Of a stretch of DNA of 39,237 bases, positions 1-8,794 are shown one piece after another. The notes under the pieces are model-generated. The model saw only the letters and a list, made by a program, of their open reading frames with translations, ran no database searches and was not told where the DNA came from. The stretch is from a bacterium (GTDB lineage Bacteria > Verrucomicrobiota > Verrucomicrobiia > Limisphaerales > J093). Each line of letters opens with the position of its first letter. Position 1 is the first letter of the stretch. The stretch is taken from assembly GCA_021823625.1 (NCBI GenBank), contig JAKANS010000037.1, positions 1 through 39,237 on the forward strand. Direction: 5' to 3'. The position numbers and the translations under genes were made by a program.

Positions 1-126
1 GCCGGGCCGGGGCCCGAACCCAAGCCCAACTCCTCCTCGCCCTTGGCCGAGCTCGGCAAGCGGTCACTGCCCGGGACGCGATGAATTGGTTTGCCCATTG
101 TGGCTACAGCTTTTGTTGAAATGCTC
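1..126 (-). mobile_element. Right end of a second IS630-like element (partial, runs off the window)
   Basis: Bases 103-126 match 19 of 24 positions of the inverted repeat at the right end of the complete IS630 element at 3159-3182. Both ends are followed by TA and then GCC. This places an IS630-type terminus at 126, with TA (127-128) as the expected target duplication inside a CTAG site. On the minus strand an ATG at 96-98 opens a frame that stays open to base 1; its 32 residues do not look like the start of the other transposase, so this is a different element. Only the end is visible, so the identity rests on the terminal repeat and the shared target. Confidence 0.6.
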
Positions 127-128
127 TA

Positions 129-1517
129 GCCGAAGCGAAGCCCAACGGTACGCTGGTCCCCAACCCTGCCGCCGCCAGCCACGCCGAGAAACTCATCAAG
201 GAATTTCTCGCCCGCGAGCCCTTGCGCATCGAAGGCGCCGAGGAACTCGCCCGCCGTCTCGCCCGGCTCACGCACCTCATCCGGGATGCCATCGTGGCTG
301 CCTTCCAGACCGGGAACGCTTCCGAACTTCTGACCGGCTGGCGCTCCGTCTTCGCGCAGACGCTTCTGCCCGAACTTGCCGAAAACGGCAAGGAAGCCGA
401 GTTCGCCGACATGTTCGCGCAGACGCTCGCCTACGGTCTGTTCTCCGCCCGCGCGTTGACGAGTGTCAGCACCCGCTTCTCCCCCGCTGAAGCCGCCAAA
501 CTCATTCCCAAGACCAACCCCTTCCTCCGCGATTTCTTCGACCTCATCACCGGCCCGAAGCTGGACGACGAACCGTTCGTCGGTTACGTCCAAGACGTGG
601 TCACGCTGCTCGATTGCGCTGACATGGGTGCGATCCTGGAGGATTTCGGTAAAGGCATTGGTGCTGGTCGGCGGCACGACCTCGTCGTCCACTTTTACGA
701 AACCTTTCTCTCCGCCTACGACCCCAAACTGCGCGAGCTGCGCGGCGTTTATTACACGCCGGAGTCGGTCGTCTCCTACATCGTTGAGAGCATTGACTGG
801 TTGTTACGAGAGAAGTTCGGCCTCAAGGACGGCTTGGCGGACAAAACGAAGATCGCCGTCAAGCTCAAGGAAGGGGCTGAGGTCATTGAGGAGGAATCAC
901 ATCGCGTCCTCATCCTCGATCCCGCCACCGGCACCGGAACGTTCCTTTTTGAAGTCGTCGAACAAATCCGCGAACGATTTGAGAGAAAACACCAGGCGGG
1001 TCTCTGGCCCGCCTACGTCCACGACCATCTGCTGCCGCGCCTTTTCGGCTTCGAATTGCTGATGGCTCCCTACGCCGTCGCACACTTCAAGCTCGGCCTC
1101 GAACTCAGCGTGCGGCACCTGCCGGAACTCTGGCGCGCGAATTGGGCCTACCAATTCCGCCCGAACGAGCGCCTCAACATCTACCTCACCAACACCCTCG
1201 AAGACATCGAGAAGGTTGCCCAGCAGCTTGGCCTGCTTTCCATCATCAGCCGCGAGGCCAACGAAGCCAGCACCGTCAAAAAGCACCGCCCTGTCCTCGT
1301 CGTCCTCGGCAATCCACCTTACTCCAACTTCGGCCGCCAAAACCGCAATGACTTTATCCTCGGCCTGCTCGACGACTACAAGCGCAGCCTCAAGGAAAAG
1401 AAGCTCAACCTCGACGACGACTTCATCAAATTCCTCCGCTGGGCGCATGACCGCATCGAGCGACCGGCCAGGGTGTCATCGGCTTCATCACCAACAACGT
1501 CTATCTCGACGGCCTGA
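129..1517 (+). pseudogene. ISP-type restriction-modification DNA methylase, 5' segment (truncated, frameshifted)
   Basis: This is the middle of a large N6-adenine methyltransferase of the LlaBIII/ISP class. The frame is open straight from the IS end (GCC at 129), well before the first ATG at 222, so the true start lies on the other side of the mobile element. A linker region typical of the family (FADMFAQTLAYGLF, about 400-440) precedes a conserved block (VVHFYETFLSAYDPKLRE, 685-740). SAM-binding motif I (DPATGTGTF) lies at 918-944, and catalytic motif IV (NPPY) at 1311-1322. The frame fails at about 1461-1466: one missing base switches the protein to another frame, where the family sequence continues (GVIGFITNNVYLDG). 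The visible ORF then ends in nonsense at 1517. The family normally also carries an N-terminal nuclease-like part, which is not seen here. Confidence 0.82.
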
Positions 1518-2255
1518 CGCACCGCCGGATGCGCGAGAGCCTGCTGGAAACTTTTGACGAGGTTTACGTGCTAAATCTCCACGGCTCGTCGAAAAAGCAG
1601 GAGGCCTGCCCGGATGGCACCAAGGACGACAACGTCTTCGACATCACCGTCGGCGTGGCCATCGCGCTGTTCGTGAAGCTGCCACCGGACGCGAAAGGTA
1701 GGGCGGGCAGTCCTCTGTCCGCCGCCAAACGGCGCGGTGAGGACACCACACCCTACCGCGGCAAGAAGCTCCTCGCGACTGTCCACTACGCCGACCTCTG
1801 GGGTCTGCGGAAAAGCAAATACGACTGGCTGGGCAGCCACCACGCCACCACGACCGAATGGACCAGCTTTCAACCCGACGCGCCGGATTTCCGCTTCGTG
1901 CCGCGCAATGCGAAATTCGAGCGAGAGTGGAACGCGGGATGGAGCATTCGTGACATCTTCCCGGTCAGCAACAACGGGCTGAAAACTGATCGGGACGAAC
2001 TCTTCTTCGATTTCGACCGGAAGGAACTGGAAAAGCGGATGACAATGTTCTTCTCCAAAGACGCCCCCGCCTCGTTTCTCCAGAAATTCCGCGTTGAAGA
2101 TTCCAGCAGCTACGCCATCGAAACACGACGGTGGCAGCGCAAGTTCTCCGCCAAAGCGATCCAACGGTGTCTTTACCGGCCTTTCGACTTCCGCTGGCTC
2201 TACTACGACATCGGATTGACCAGCCGGCCGGCGGACAAGGCGATGAGGCACATGC
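1467..2255 (+). pseudogene. ISP-type methylase, middle segment after the frameshift
   Basis: The second reading frame continues the same protein after the one-base loss near 1462. It runs from the residues just after the NPPY methylase core (FITNNVYLDG) through RMRESLLETFDEVYVLNLHG, a stretch typical of the transition to the target-recognition half of ISP enzymes. It then reaches a block ending RPADKAMRHM. The ATG at 1529 is internal and not a true start. The frame is cut at base 2255 by the IS630 element; removing that element with one TA copy rejoins it in frame to the segment at 3185 (ATG CTA GCC GGA GAG). Confidence 0.8.
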
Positions 2256-2257
2256 GA

Positions 2258-2281
2258 GAGCGCTTCCATAAATGATGTAGC
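2258..2281 (+). repeat. IS630 left inverted repeat
   Basis: This is a 24-base terminal repeat that pairs with 3159-3182, with three mismatches (positions 5, 6 and 20 from the outer end). It also encodes the last residues of the transposase on the minus strand. Confidence 0.85.
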
Positions 2282-3123
2282 GTATCCGGCGTGTAAAAAG
2301 AAGCCGCGGCAGTCTGCGGACGTGACGGTGGCGAAGGCCGCCCCCACGGCCTTGAGCAACTGGCGTGCGGTGCGCGGATCACGGCTTTTCACCCCCTGTT
2401 TGACCTTGCTCCATAGGTTCTCAATCGGGGTGAAGTCCGGCGAATAGGGCGGCAGGTATTCCCACCGCGCCCCGGCGGCCTCAAGGGCCTCCCGGACGCC
2501 CGCCACTTGGGGCGGGGCCAGATTGTCCAGGATGACCACGTCGTCCCGTTGTAACACCGGCACCAGCCCCTGTCTCACCCACGCCCAAAACAGTTCGCCA
2601 GCCATCGGCCCGTCAAACAGCCACGGGGCTTGCGGCCCCTTCAGCCGCACAGCGGCGATCTGCGTGGTTGTCTGATAATGCCCCTGCGGCACGGGACAGA
2701 CCAAGCGCTGGCCGACCGGACTGCGCCGTAGCGCCGGGTCATCTGCGTGTGGGCCCCGCTTTCATCCACGAATACCAGCCGGGCGGCGGGCAGCGTTTTT
2801 TTACAGCTCCAGCCCAGCCGGCGGAGCCACCGGTCCATGGTGGAGGTGGGCCGCTCAAAGCGTGCACCCAGTTCGGCCAGCGTCGCGTCCGGCTGCCGGG
2901 CGAGCAGTCCGAGCAGCCGGGCCTTGCGGGATTCGGTCAGGAGGGTCTTGCGACCGCACCGGTGCGTTTGCGGTTCCAAGGTTCCGAGCGTCTGGAAGTG
3001 CTGGCGGACGCGGCGCACGGCGGCGACACAGTAGCCGAAGCTGGCGGCGATCTCGCGGGTGCTCTGGCCTTGGTCGTAGAGTTTGAGAATGCGCTCCCGC
3101 ACCGGAACCGGAATGGCTTTCAT
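2258..3123 (-). pseudogene. IS630-family transposase, frameshifted
   Basis: The protein starts at ATG 3123 with a helix-turn-helix domain (RERILKLYDQGQSTREIAASFG). It continues into a DDE nuclease: first Asp in VFVDESGAH, second in VILDNLAPP, Glu in SPDFTPIENLWSK. The frame breaks between RRYGA and GQRLVCPVPQGHYQ, near 2700-2725. No slippery A-run is present there, so decay by a one-base loss is likelier than programmed frameshifting. The second half has no stop inside the element. With an intact TA flank, the bases CTC plus TAG would end the protein at the element border. Because the left flank has become GA, the frame instead reads through into the methylase gene as far as 1571. Confidence 0.88.
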
Positions 3124-3158
3124 GCCGCAACCCTGCCATGTCGCCAGCGGTCCAGCAA

Positions 3159-3182
3159 GCTATATCATTTATGGAAATGCTC
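3159..3182 (-). repeat. IS630 right inverted repeat
   Basis: This is the partner of 2258-2281 and is followed by the target duplication TA at 3183-3184. It also resembles the element end at 103-126 (19 of 24 positions). Confidence 0.85.
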
Positions 3183-3184
3183 TA

Positions 3185-4078
3185 GCCGGAGAGAACGTGG
3201 GGCTCTGCGCTCTTCGCCAATCTCGTCGAGGCGAAGAAGGCGCGTTTTTGGCAACCGGCGCTTTGGTAAACAAGGACGTAGTCTCGCTGTTCGACATCGG
3301 CACGATCTTCCCGCTCTATCTGTACGCGAACGGCGAAACCGAGTCGCAGCAGGAACTCGTGCCCCACGAGAACGACCGCCGCCCAAACCTCGCCGCCGCA
3401 TTTGTGCGGGCGTTCGAGCAGAAGCTGGGACTGACGTTCCTCCCCGAAGGGCACGGCAACCTCAAGAAGACCTTCGGGCCGGAAGACATTTTCCACTACG
3501 CCTACGCCATCTTTCACTCGCAAAGTTACCGCGAGCGTTACGCCGAGTTTCTAAAGCTCGATTTCCCCCGCTTGCCGTTGACGAGCAAGGTGGCGCTGTT
3601 CAGCAAGCTCTGTCCGTGCGGCGAACGGCTCGTGCTCTTGCACACAAAGACCGCTGGCGACCCGGATGACGTCCCATTCGACGTGCCCGGTGACAACCTG
3701 ATAGAGCACGTTGTTTACGTCCCGCCAAAGGGTGCCGTCGGCAAGCGAATGGTAAAGGCCGCGGCTCGCGAAGCCGAATTGTCCGACGAATCGGTAGAAG
3801 AGGCGACCGAGCAGCCTTCGCTTCCCGCCGGCCCAACCGGCCGGGTTTATATCAACGCCAGACAATATTTCGAGGGCATCCTGCCCGTGGTCTGGCAGTT
3901 TCGCATCGGCGGCTACCAAGTCTGCGAGAAGTGGCTCAAGGACCGCAAAGGCCGCGCGCTCACGCACGACGACATTGAGCACTACCAACGCACCGTCAGC
4001 GCGCTGGCCGAGACGCGCACGCTCATGGCCCAGATTGATTCCCTCATCGCCGACCACGGCGGTTGGCCCTTGAGCTGA
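3185..4078 (+). pseudogene. ISP-type methylase, 3' segment (target-recognition / C-terminal part)
   Basis: The frame resumes right after the IS630 element with GENVGLCALRQSR, which joins MRHM on the left of the insertion. The segment holds the C-terminal specificity region of ISP enzymes: an FDIGTIFPLYLY block, FHYAYAIFHSQSYRERYAEFLK, a valine-rich strand region, and a terminal block around VWQFRIGGYQVCEKWLKDRKGR. It ends naturally at TGA 4076-4078. The ORF can be opened upstream within the IS, but those residues are not part of the protein. This third fragment shows that the original gene ran at least from before 129 to 4078 and is now inactive. Confidence 0.8.
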
Positions 4079-4242
4079 CACACACATCCTCTCCTGTACC
4101 CATGTGCTGCGATGGACGCCGTTATCGCAGCCAAGCGCTGGAAAGCGCCGGCGAGCGCGTCGTTGAACTCTGGCGCGACACCGGGCCGGATCGGCAGACC
4201 AGGAGAAGAGCACGGGCAGCCAACCTCGACAAACGTCGCGGA

Positions 4243-5451
4243 TCAGTGGGGTGTCGGCCGAGTCACGATTGACGGGCGCGGCGGACGGTTCATGCCTTCG
4301 CCGAGGTAGAAGCCCGGCTGGGTCGGCTGGTTGTAACCCACGTTTTGCCAAGCGACGCTGAGGCGGTATTGCGGGTCGTGCATCAATGTGCGGAGCCGGT
4401 GCTGGGTTGGGACCGTCGTGGTGTAAAGGCGCAGTTCCTGGTTGTCGGCGGAGCGCCAGATGACTTCTTCGCGCCAGTCGCCGAGGATGTCGGCGCACAA
4501 AACGGGCGTGGCTTTGGTGCCGTTGTTCGCGGCGCAGCCGTCGGCAGTAAGGAGCCGGGTCTCCGTGCCATCCAGCCAGTTCCACTTTGAAATCGCGGTG
4601 CGATCGAGCAGTTCGCGAAGCAGATCGCCATCCCACCAAACCCCGAAGTTGCACGAGCGCGGCTTGCGCTCGGAAACCTGCTCACCCTTCGCGGACCAAA
4701 CCCCGTTCAGCCCCGCGCCCGCCGCCCACATCTCATAGCCACGGTGGCGCGGGTCGATGTCCATCGCCACGCCGCGGCCCACGTCAGGCGACGGCTGGCT
4801 CCAAAGGATCTGGCCGGTGCGGGCGTCGTGCAATTCGGCGCCGTGCGGGTGACGCGGCTTCTCGTGGATGTCGAACACTTCGAGGCCGGGCCGGTCAGGA
4901 TCGATATCCGACAGGTGCAGCGCATCGCCGTGACCGAGACCGGTCGAGTACAAGCCGCGACCGCCGTCGTCGATGCAGCAGGCGCCATAGACGATCTCGT
5001 ACTTGCCATCGCCGTCCAGGTCACCCACGGACGCGTCGTTCGGCGTGTAGCCGGGCGGTGTGCGCAACGGGATGGAAAGATAAGGCCGAGCCGACGCGTT
5101 CGCCCCCACGGTGAACCGCGCACTGGCTGCGCGTTCCCGGCCAGCCAACACGGGCTTCACGAAGTAAGCACTGGCTTGCCCTGGCGGCGGCGAGTCGTCC
5201 GTGAAGCAGGTCGAGTTCATGATCGGCTCGGCGTTCAGCCGCGTGGCGTCGCCATCGCCCGCAGCCCGGTAGAGGTTGAAAGCAGTGGCGTCCGGGTCGG
5301 TGCCGAGCAGGCGCCAACTGATGAACACCTTGCCGTCCGCCGGTTTCGCGGCCACCACGCCGCGGCCGAGGGTTTCCATTTGGCGCGGCGCGCAAAGACC
5401 GTTCGTCGAGAGCGCGAGCGTGGCGGCGGCGAGGAGCGATCGGGTCTTCAT
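4243..5451 (-). CDS. Rhamnogalacturonan lyase, PL11 type, internally shortened
   Basis: An exported polysaccharide lyase that in its full form cleaves the rhamnogalacturonan backbone of pectin by beta-elimination. The start at 5451 gives a clear signal peptide (MKTRSLLAAATLALSTNGLCA). A fibronectin-like N-terminal segment follows (SWRLLGTDPDATAFNLYR), then propeller blades with DxDGDG metal motifs and a family C-terminal block (LSVAWQNVGYNQPTQPGFYLG). The encoded protein is 402 residues, against roughly 600 for the family. The first blade motif (DASVGDLDGDGKYE) joins directly to a later one (IVYGACCIDD...GLYSTGLGHGDA), so about 190-200 residues are missing in frame (junction near 4985-5020). 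Activity is doubtful. It is divergent from the exported protein at 5624. Confidence 0.82.
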   Translation of the reverse strand: MKTRSLLAAATLALSTNGLCAPRQMETLGRGVVAAKPADGKVFISWRLLGTDPDATAFNLYRAAGDGDATRLNAEPIMNSTCFTDDSPPPGQASAYFVKPVLAGRERAASARFTVGANASARPYLSIPLRTPPGYTPNDASVGDLDGDGKYEIVYGACCIDDGGRGLYSTGLGHGDALHLSDIDPDRPGLEVFDIHEKPRHPHGAELHDARTGQILWSQPSPDVGRGVAMDIDPRHRGYEMWAAGAGLNGVWSAKGEQVSERKPRSCNFGVWWDGDLLRELLDRTAISKWNWLDGTETRLLTADGCAANNGTKATPVLCADILGDWREEVIWRSADNQELRLYTTTVPTQHRLRTLMHDPQYRLSVAWQNVGYNQPTQPGFYLGEGMNRPPRPSIVTRPTPH

Positions 5452-5623
5452 CGTGTGTGCCGGAAACAACAGGCCGCACTCCGGGAGAACTTCTCCGGAA
5501 GCGGGGCAGTGCATGGCCAAAGTAGGGCGCGGTCCGCCGGCTGACAAGGCAGGCGCGCCGACCTTCGAGCGCACCTCCGAATCGAGGCTGACAACCCGCG
5601 CTGCGAGTGCGATTTTCGGCGCC

Positions 5624-6733
5624 ATGAAACATCCCATTTCCCGCACCCGCCTTGCGCTGGATTCGCTGTGCTGCCTGGCGGCTTGCCTGGCCGCGGCCTT
5701 CGCTCTTATACGCACCGCCAGTGCCGCCGCACCTGCACTGCCACCTTGGCGCTTCGCCGCCATGCAAACCGCGACGAAGGACGCCGGGCATCAGAACGCC
5801 GAAACGCAGGTTAAGTTGGTCAAGCCACTCGATTCCGACGGCATCGGCGGTAAAGCAGAGGACAACCTGCATCGAACCATGACGGCATCGCGCGACCTGG
5901 ACCGGCGTCTCGCGGCCGGCGCTCAGCCTGTGCCGGCGAACTTGTACTTCAGGCCCGATGGCAAGGGAGGTTTCACCTTTGACACCGGCGTTCTCAAAGG
6001 GCGTCTGCATGCAAACGGCAAATCGCTCGGCTTGACCGAGGTCGTGCACGTGCCGACGGGCGCGCGGCTGGATCGGAGCAACGGACTCTTGAGCCACTAC
6101 CGGGTGTTCACCACCGGCAAACGGTACGGCGGCGGCGCGTGGGATTGGCCCAGCACAGCGGCATTGCTCGAAGACGGCCAGGTTGAAGTCCGCTGGCCAG
6201 CGGCGGAAGGCCGGCCGTTCACCCTGCGCGCGACCTATCGGCTGACCGGCGCAGCCACCATCGAAGTTGAAACGGCGGTGGAGGCGCAAGCGGCGTTGCG
6301 GGACTTCGAGTCGTTTCTGGCGTCGTATTTTGCACCGGCCTTCACCAACGCACTGGTGAGGGGAAAGGCCGGCGCAACCTCAGACCTGGCCGCGGTCACG
6401 GCCGACAAAGGCGATTGGCAAATGTATCCACGCGACGCGGCCGCGCGACAACTCGCCGAGGACGGCCGCTGGAAACTCGAACCGAACCCGGTGGCGTGGA
6501 CCTTCCCCGCCGAGTTCGCCGGGCCGGCCGCGGAAGCACAGCGGCGCGCGCCGGGCCTCGGTTTGGTGGCCGTGATCAAGGCGTCGGCGACAGACTGCTT
6601 CGCCATCGCGTTGCCACATCAAACCGAAAGTCACTACTCGGTCTATTTCTCGCAGTTCGGGCGCAATTTCCAGGCGGGCGAAACGGCACGGGCCAAGGTG
6701 CGGTTGATTCTTTCCGAGACCCAAGCCCAATAG
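5624..6733 (+). CDS. Exported protein of unknown function
   Basis: A 369-residue protein with a long N-terminal signal sequence (SLCCLAACLAAAFALIRTASAAA), so probably periplasmic or secreted. The body is rich in beta-strand-like segments with Gly/Asp turns (YFRPDGKGGFTFDTGVLKG, KRYGGGAWDWPS) and looks like a beta-sandwich. I recognise no catalytic motif. The start at 5624 is chosen because it opens the signal peptide; the frame is open further upstream but without sense. It lies 172 bases from, and divergent to, the rhamnogalacturonan lyase, and may share its regulation and role in plant-polymer use, but that is only context. Confidence 0.7.
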   Translation: MKHPISRTRLALDSLCCLAACLAAAFALIRTASAAAPALPPWRFAAMQTATKDAGHQNAETQVKLVKPLDSDGIGGKAEDNLHRTMTASRDLDRRLAAGAQPVPANLYFRPDGKGGFTFDTGVLKGRLHANGKSLGLTEVVHVPTGARLDRSNGLLSHYRVFTTGKRYGGGAWDWPSTAALLEDGQVEVRWPAAEGRPFTLRATYRLTGAATIEVETAVEAQAALRDFESFLASYFAPAFTNALVRGKAGATSDLAAVTADKGDWQMYPRDAAARQLAEDGRWKLEPNPVAWTFPAEFAGPAAEAQRRAPGLGLVAVIKASATDCFAIALPHQTESHYSVYFSQFGRNFQAGETARAKVRLILSETQAQ

Positions 6734-6774
6734 TGGTGGAGCCGGCATCGACTCCAAACCCGCCGCGCCAGATA

Positions 6775-6794
6775 CAAGGTGTGTCCAGACCTTG
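6775..6794 (+). terminator. Possible terminator hairpin after the exported-protein gene
   Basis: The inverted repeat CAAGGT...ACCTTG (6-bp stem, 8-base loop) lies 41 bases past the stop codon and is followed after about ten bases by a short T-run near 6806-6810. The T-run is not directly adjacent, so this is weak. The motif GATACAA...TGTG occurs at 6771 and again near 6820-6834. Confidence 0.25.
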
Positions 6795-6938
6795 AGATGT
6801 GACACTTTTTGTCGCAATTGATACAAATTGTGTGCCGTTATGGGGAGGGAGTCGGGCTCGATCCGCGGGCTTTCCCCGACGCCTTTGGGCCTTTGCGCCG
6901 TTGCGTTGGGGCGGCGGTTTCGGGTTCACTTTCCGGCT

Positions 6939-8237
6939 GTGAGAATTTTCGTCATCGGGGCCGGCGGGCGCGAGCACGCCCTGGTATGGAAACTGGCACA
7001 GTCGCCGCACGCGACCCAGATGTGGGCGGCGCCCGGCAACGCGGGCATCGCGGCTGAGCGTCTCGCCAGGAACGGGTCGCCGGTGGCCTGCGTGCCCATC
7101 GGGGCGGAGGATTTGCCCCGGTTGCTCGCCTTCGCTCAAGACCAAAAGCCCGACCTCACAGTGGTCGGCCCGGACAATCCTCTGGCGCTGGGCATTGTCG
7201 ATTTGTTCAATGAACACGGCCTGCGCGCGTGGGGGCCAAACAAGGTGGCGGCGCAATTCGAGTCATCCAAGGTCTTCGCCCAGCAGTTCATGGAACGCCA
7301 CGGCATCCCGGCGCCGAAGGCCGGCGTGTTCACCGTCGCGCGGGCGGCTTCGCGCTTCGCTGCCGAGCTGGGCGGGCGTTGCGCCGTGAAGGCCGACGGG
7401 TTGGCGCTGGGCAAAGGCGTCATCATCAGCCACGACATGGCCCAAGCCGATGCGGCGATCGAAGAAATCCTGGTTAAGCGGGCCTTCGGCGCAGCGGGGG
7501 CGCAAGTCGTGATTCAGGAATTGCTCGCCGGCACCGAGGTGTCGCTGCACGCGCTTTGCGATGGCACCAGCGCGAAGCTCTTTCCCACCTCGCAGGACCA
7601 CAAACGCGCGCTCGACGGCGACGCCGGTCCGAACACCGGCGGCATGGGCACTTACTCCCCCACCCCGTTCCTTACCGACGCTCACCTGGCGATGGCCTAC
7701 CGCGACATCCTTCAGCCCTGGCTTAAAGGCTGCGCGGCCGAGGGTATCGACTTCCGTGGCTTGCTTTATCCAGGTCTGATGCTCACGAAGGACGGCCCAC
7801 GCGTGCTCGAATTCAACGCCCGTTTCGGCGACCCGGAAACGCAGGTGTACTTGCCACGCCTCGAGAACGACTTGGTGGAACTCCTCGAAGCAAGCGTGAA
7901 TGGAACGCTTGCCCAGGTCGAACTCAAGTGGAGCGCGCTGGCCAGCGTGTGCGTGGTGATGGCCTCGGGCGGTTATCCGGGAAGCTACGCGAAGGGCAAA
8001 CCCATCTCCGGTCTGGACGCTGCGGCCGCGCTCCCGAACACGAAGGTCTTCCATGCCGGCACGACGCTCGCGGGCGGCCAAGTCGTCACCAACGGCGGGC
8101 GCGTCTTGGGAGTGACCGCCTGGGCGGCGAGTCTGCGCGCGGCCCGCGACGCGGCTTACGCGGCGGTGGAACAAATTCGATTCGAGGGCGCTCACTTCCG
8201 CCGGGACATCGCGAGCAAGGGACTGAAGCCCGGCTGA
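6939..8237 (+). CDS. purD: Phosphoribosylamine-glycine ligase (GAR synthetase)
   Basis: Second step of purine synthesis: ATP-dependent joining of glycine to 5-phosphoribosylamine. The GTG at 6939 is chosen because it begins exactly at the family N-terminus (RIFVIGAGGREHALVWKL); the frame upstream is not protein-like. The encoded 432 residues match the usual 420-430. The ATP-grasp domain shows the phosphate-binding stretch RCAVKADGLALGKGV, the metal-ligand region (LEFNARFGDPETQ), and the PNTGGMGTYSPTP loop. The C-terminal domain (GGRVLGVTAWA) is complete. It stands alone, with no other pur genes nearby. Confidence 0.96.
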   Translation: MRIFVIGAGGREHALVWKLAQSPHATQMWAAPGNAGIAAERLARNGSPVACVPIGAEDLPRLLAFAQDQKPDLTVVGPDNPLALGIVDLFNEHGLRAWGPNKVAAQFESSKVFAQQFMERHGIPAPKAGVFTVARAASRFAAELGGRCAVKADGLALGKGVIISHDMAQADAAIEEILVKRAFGAAGAQVVIQELLAGTEVSLHALCDGTSAKLFPTSQDHKRALDGDAGPNTGGMGTYSPTPFLTDAHLAMAYRDILQPWLKGCAAEGIDFRGLLYPGLMLTKDGPRVLEFNARFGDPETQVYLPRLENDLVELLEASVNGTLAQVELKWSALASVCVVMASGGYPGSYAKGKPISGLDAAAALPNTKVFHAGTTLAGGQVVTNGGRVLGVTAWAASLRAARDAAYAAVEQIRFEGAHFRRDIASKGLKPG

Positions 8238-8308
8238 TCTCAGCGCACGCGGGCAGTCAGAGAATCCATTTTCGTCGTCGGCCCGCAAACCTTGCGAGTC
8301 CGTTTCAT

Positions 8309-8328
8309 GCCAGCTTTGACTGGCTTTT
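8309..8328 (+). terminator. Possible intrinsic terminator after purD
   Basis: GCCAG, a 6-base loop, CTGGC and then TTTT form a small hairpin with a T-run, 72 bases after the purD stop and 27 bases before the hpf start. The stem is only five pairs, so the call is tentative. Confidence 0.35.
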
Positions 8329-8354
8329 GCTGGCCGGGACGGCATCTTTTGGCC

Positions 8355-8708
8355 ATGAAGTTCATTCTGTCCACGCAGAACATCACACTGACCCAGGCGA
8401 TCGAGGACCACATCCTCGACCGGATCGACAAATTGGAGCACTTGAATCGCTGGGCCGTGGATGCGCGGGTGATTCTGGTGCACGACAAGACCAAGGTGCC
8501 GGAGAAGCAGTTCAGTTGTTCCCTCCGGCTGGGCGTGCGCGGGCCGGACCTGTTTGCTGAGGACACGAAAGGTGATCTTTATCTGGCGATCGACAACGTT
8601 TTCAAGAAGATCGAACAGCAAATCCGCAAACGGCACAGCAAGCGCAAGGCGACCAAGCACAGCCAGGCCGCGCGGCTGAAGACGAAACGCCAGGAAGAAC
8701 AGATCTAG
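8355..8708 (+). CDS. hpf: Ribosome hibernation promoting factor, short form
   Basis: A 117-residue protein of the HPF/YfiA (sigma-54 modulation) family, which binds the 30S decoding region and inactivates ribosomes as dimers or monomers in stationary phase. The start (MKFILSTQNITLTQAIEDHI) is the standard family N-terminus. The strand VPEKQFSCSLRLGV and helix DLYLAIDNVFKKIEQQIRK complete the beta-alpha-beta-beta-beta-alpha fold, followed by a basic tail (RKRHSKRKATKHSQ). It lacks the C-terminal dimerisation domain of long HPF. No obvious Shine-Dalgarno sequence precedes the ATG. Confidence 0.93.
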   Translation: MKFILSTQNITLTQAIEDHILDRIDKLEHLNRWAVDARVILVHDKTKVPEKQFSCSLRLGVRGPDLFAEDTKGDLYLAIDNVFKKIEQQIRKRHSKRKATKHSQAARLKTKRQEEQI

Positions 8709-8794
8709 AACGGATCCAACCGCGGGTGGAGTTGGGTGGGGTTGCTGGCCTGACTTTTCGCGGCCTGCGCGCGCGGCCGCCGGTTCTGCCCGGT

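Larger units (their letters stand above)
2258..3182 (-). mobile_element. IS630-family insertion sequence (925 bp) inside the methylase gene
   Basis: The element is bounded by 24-bp inverted repeats at 2258-2281 and 3159-3182, matching at 21 of 24 positions. The right flank is TA; the left flank is GA, one base from TA. IS630 elements duplicate a TA and several prefer CTAG. The reconstructed target here reads ATGCTAGCC, a CTAG site within an intact codon series of the interrupted gene. The only gene is a transposase on the minus strand. Because the transposase is frameshifted and the left target copy is mutated, the insertion is probably not recent. Confidence 0.9.

Noticed and set aside
1571..2704. 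A 377-residue minus-strand frame starting in the IS630 element
   Set aside because: Only its first half is transposase. The remainder is antisense to the methylase gene and exists because the target-derived stop codon was lost.
2690..2730. Programmed frameshift in the IS630 transposase
   Set aside because: No run of A or other slippery sequence is present at the frame change, so a simple one-base lesion is likelier.
8757..8777. GCGGCC...GGCCGC hairpin between hpf and the protease gene as a terminator
   Set aside because: The stem is only 6 bp and neither strand has a T-run following it; such repeats are common in GC-rich DNA.
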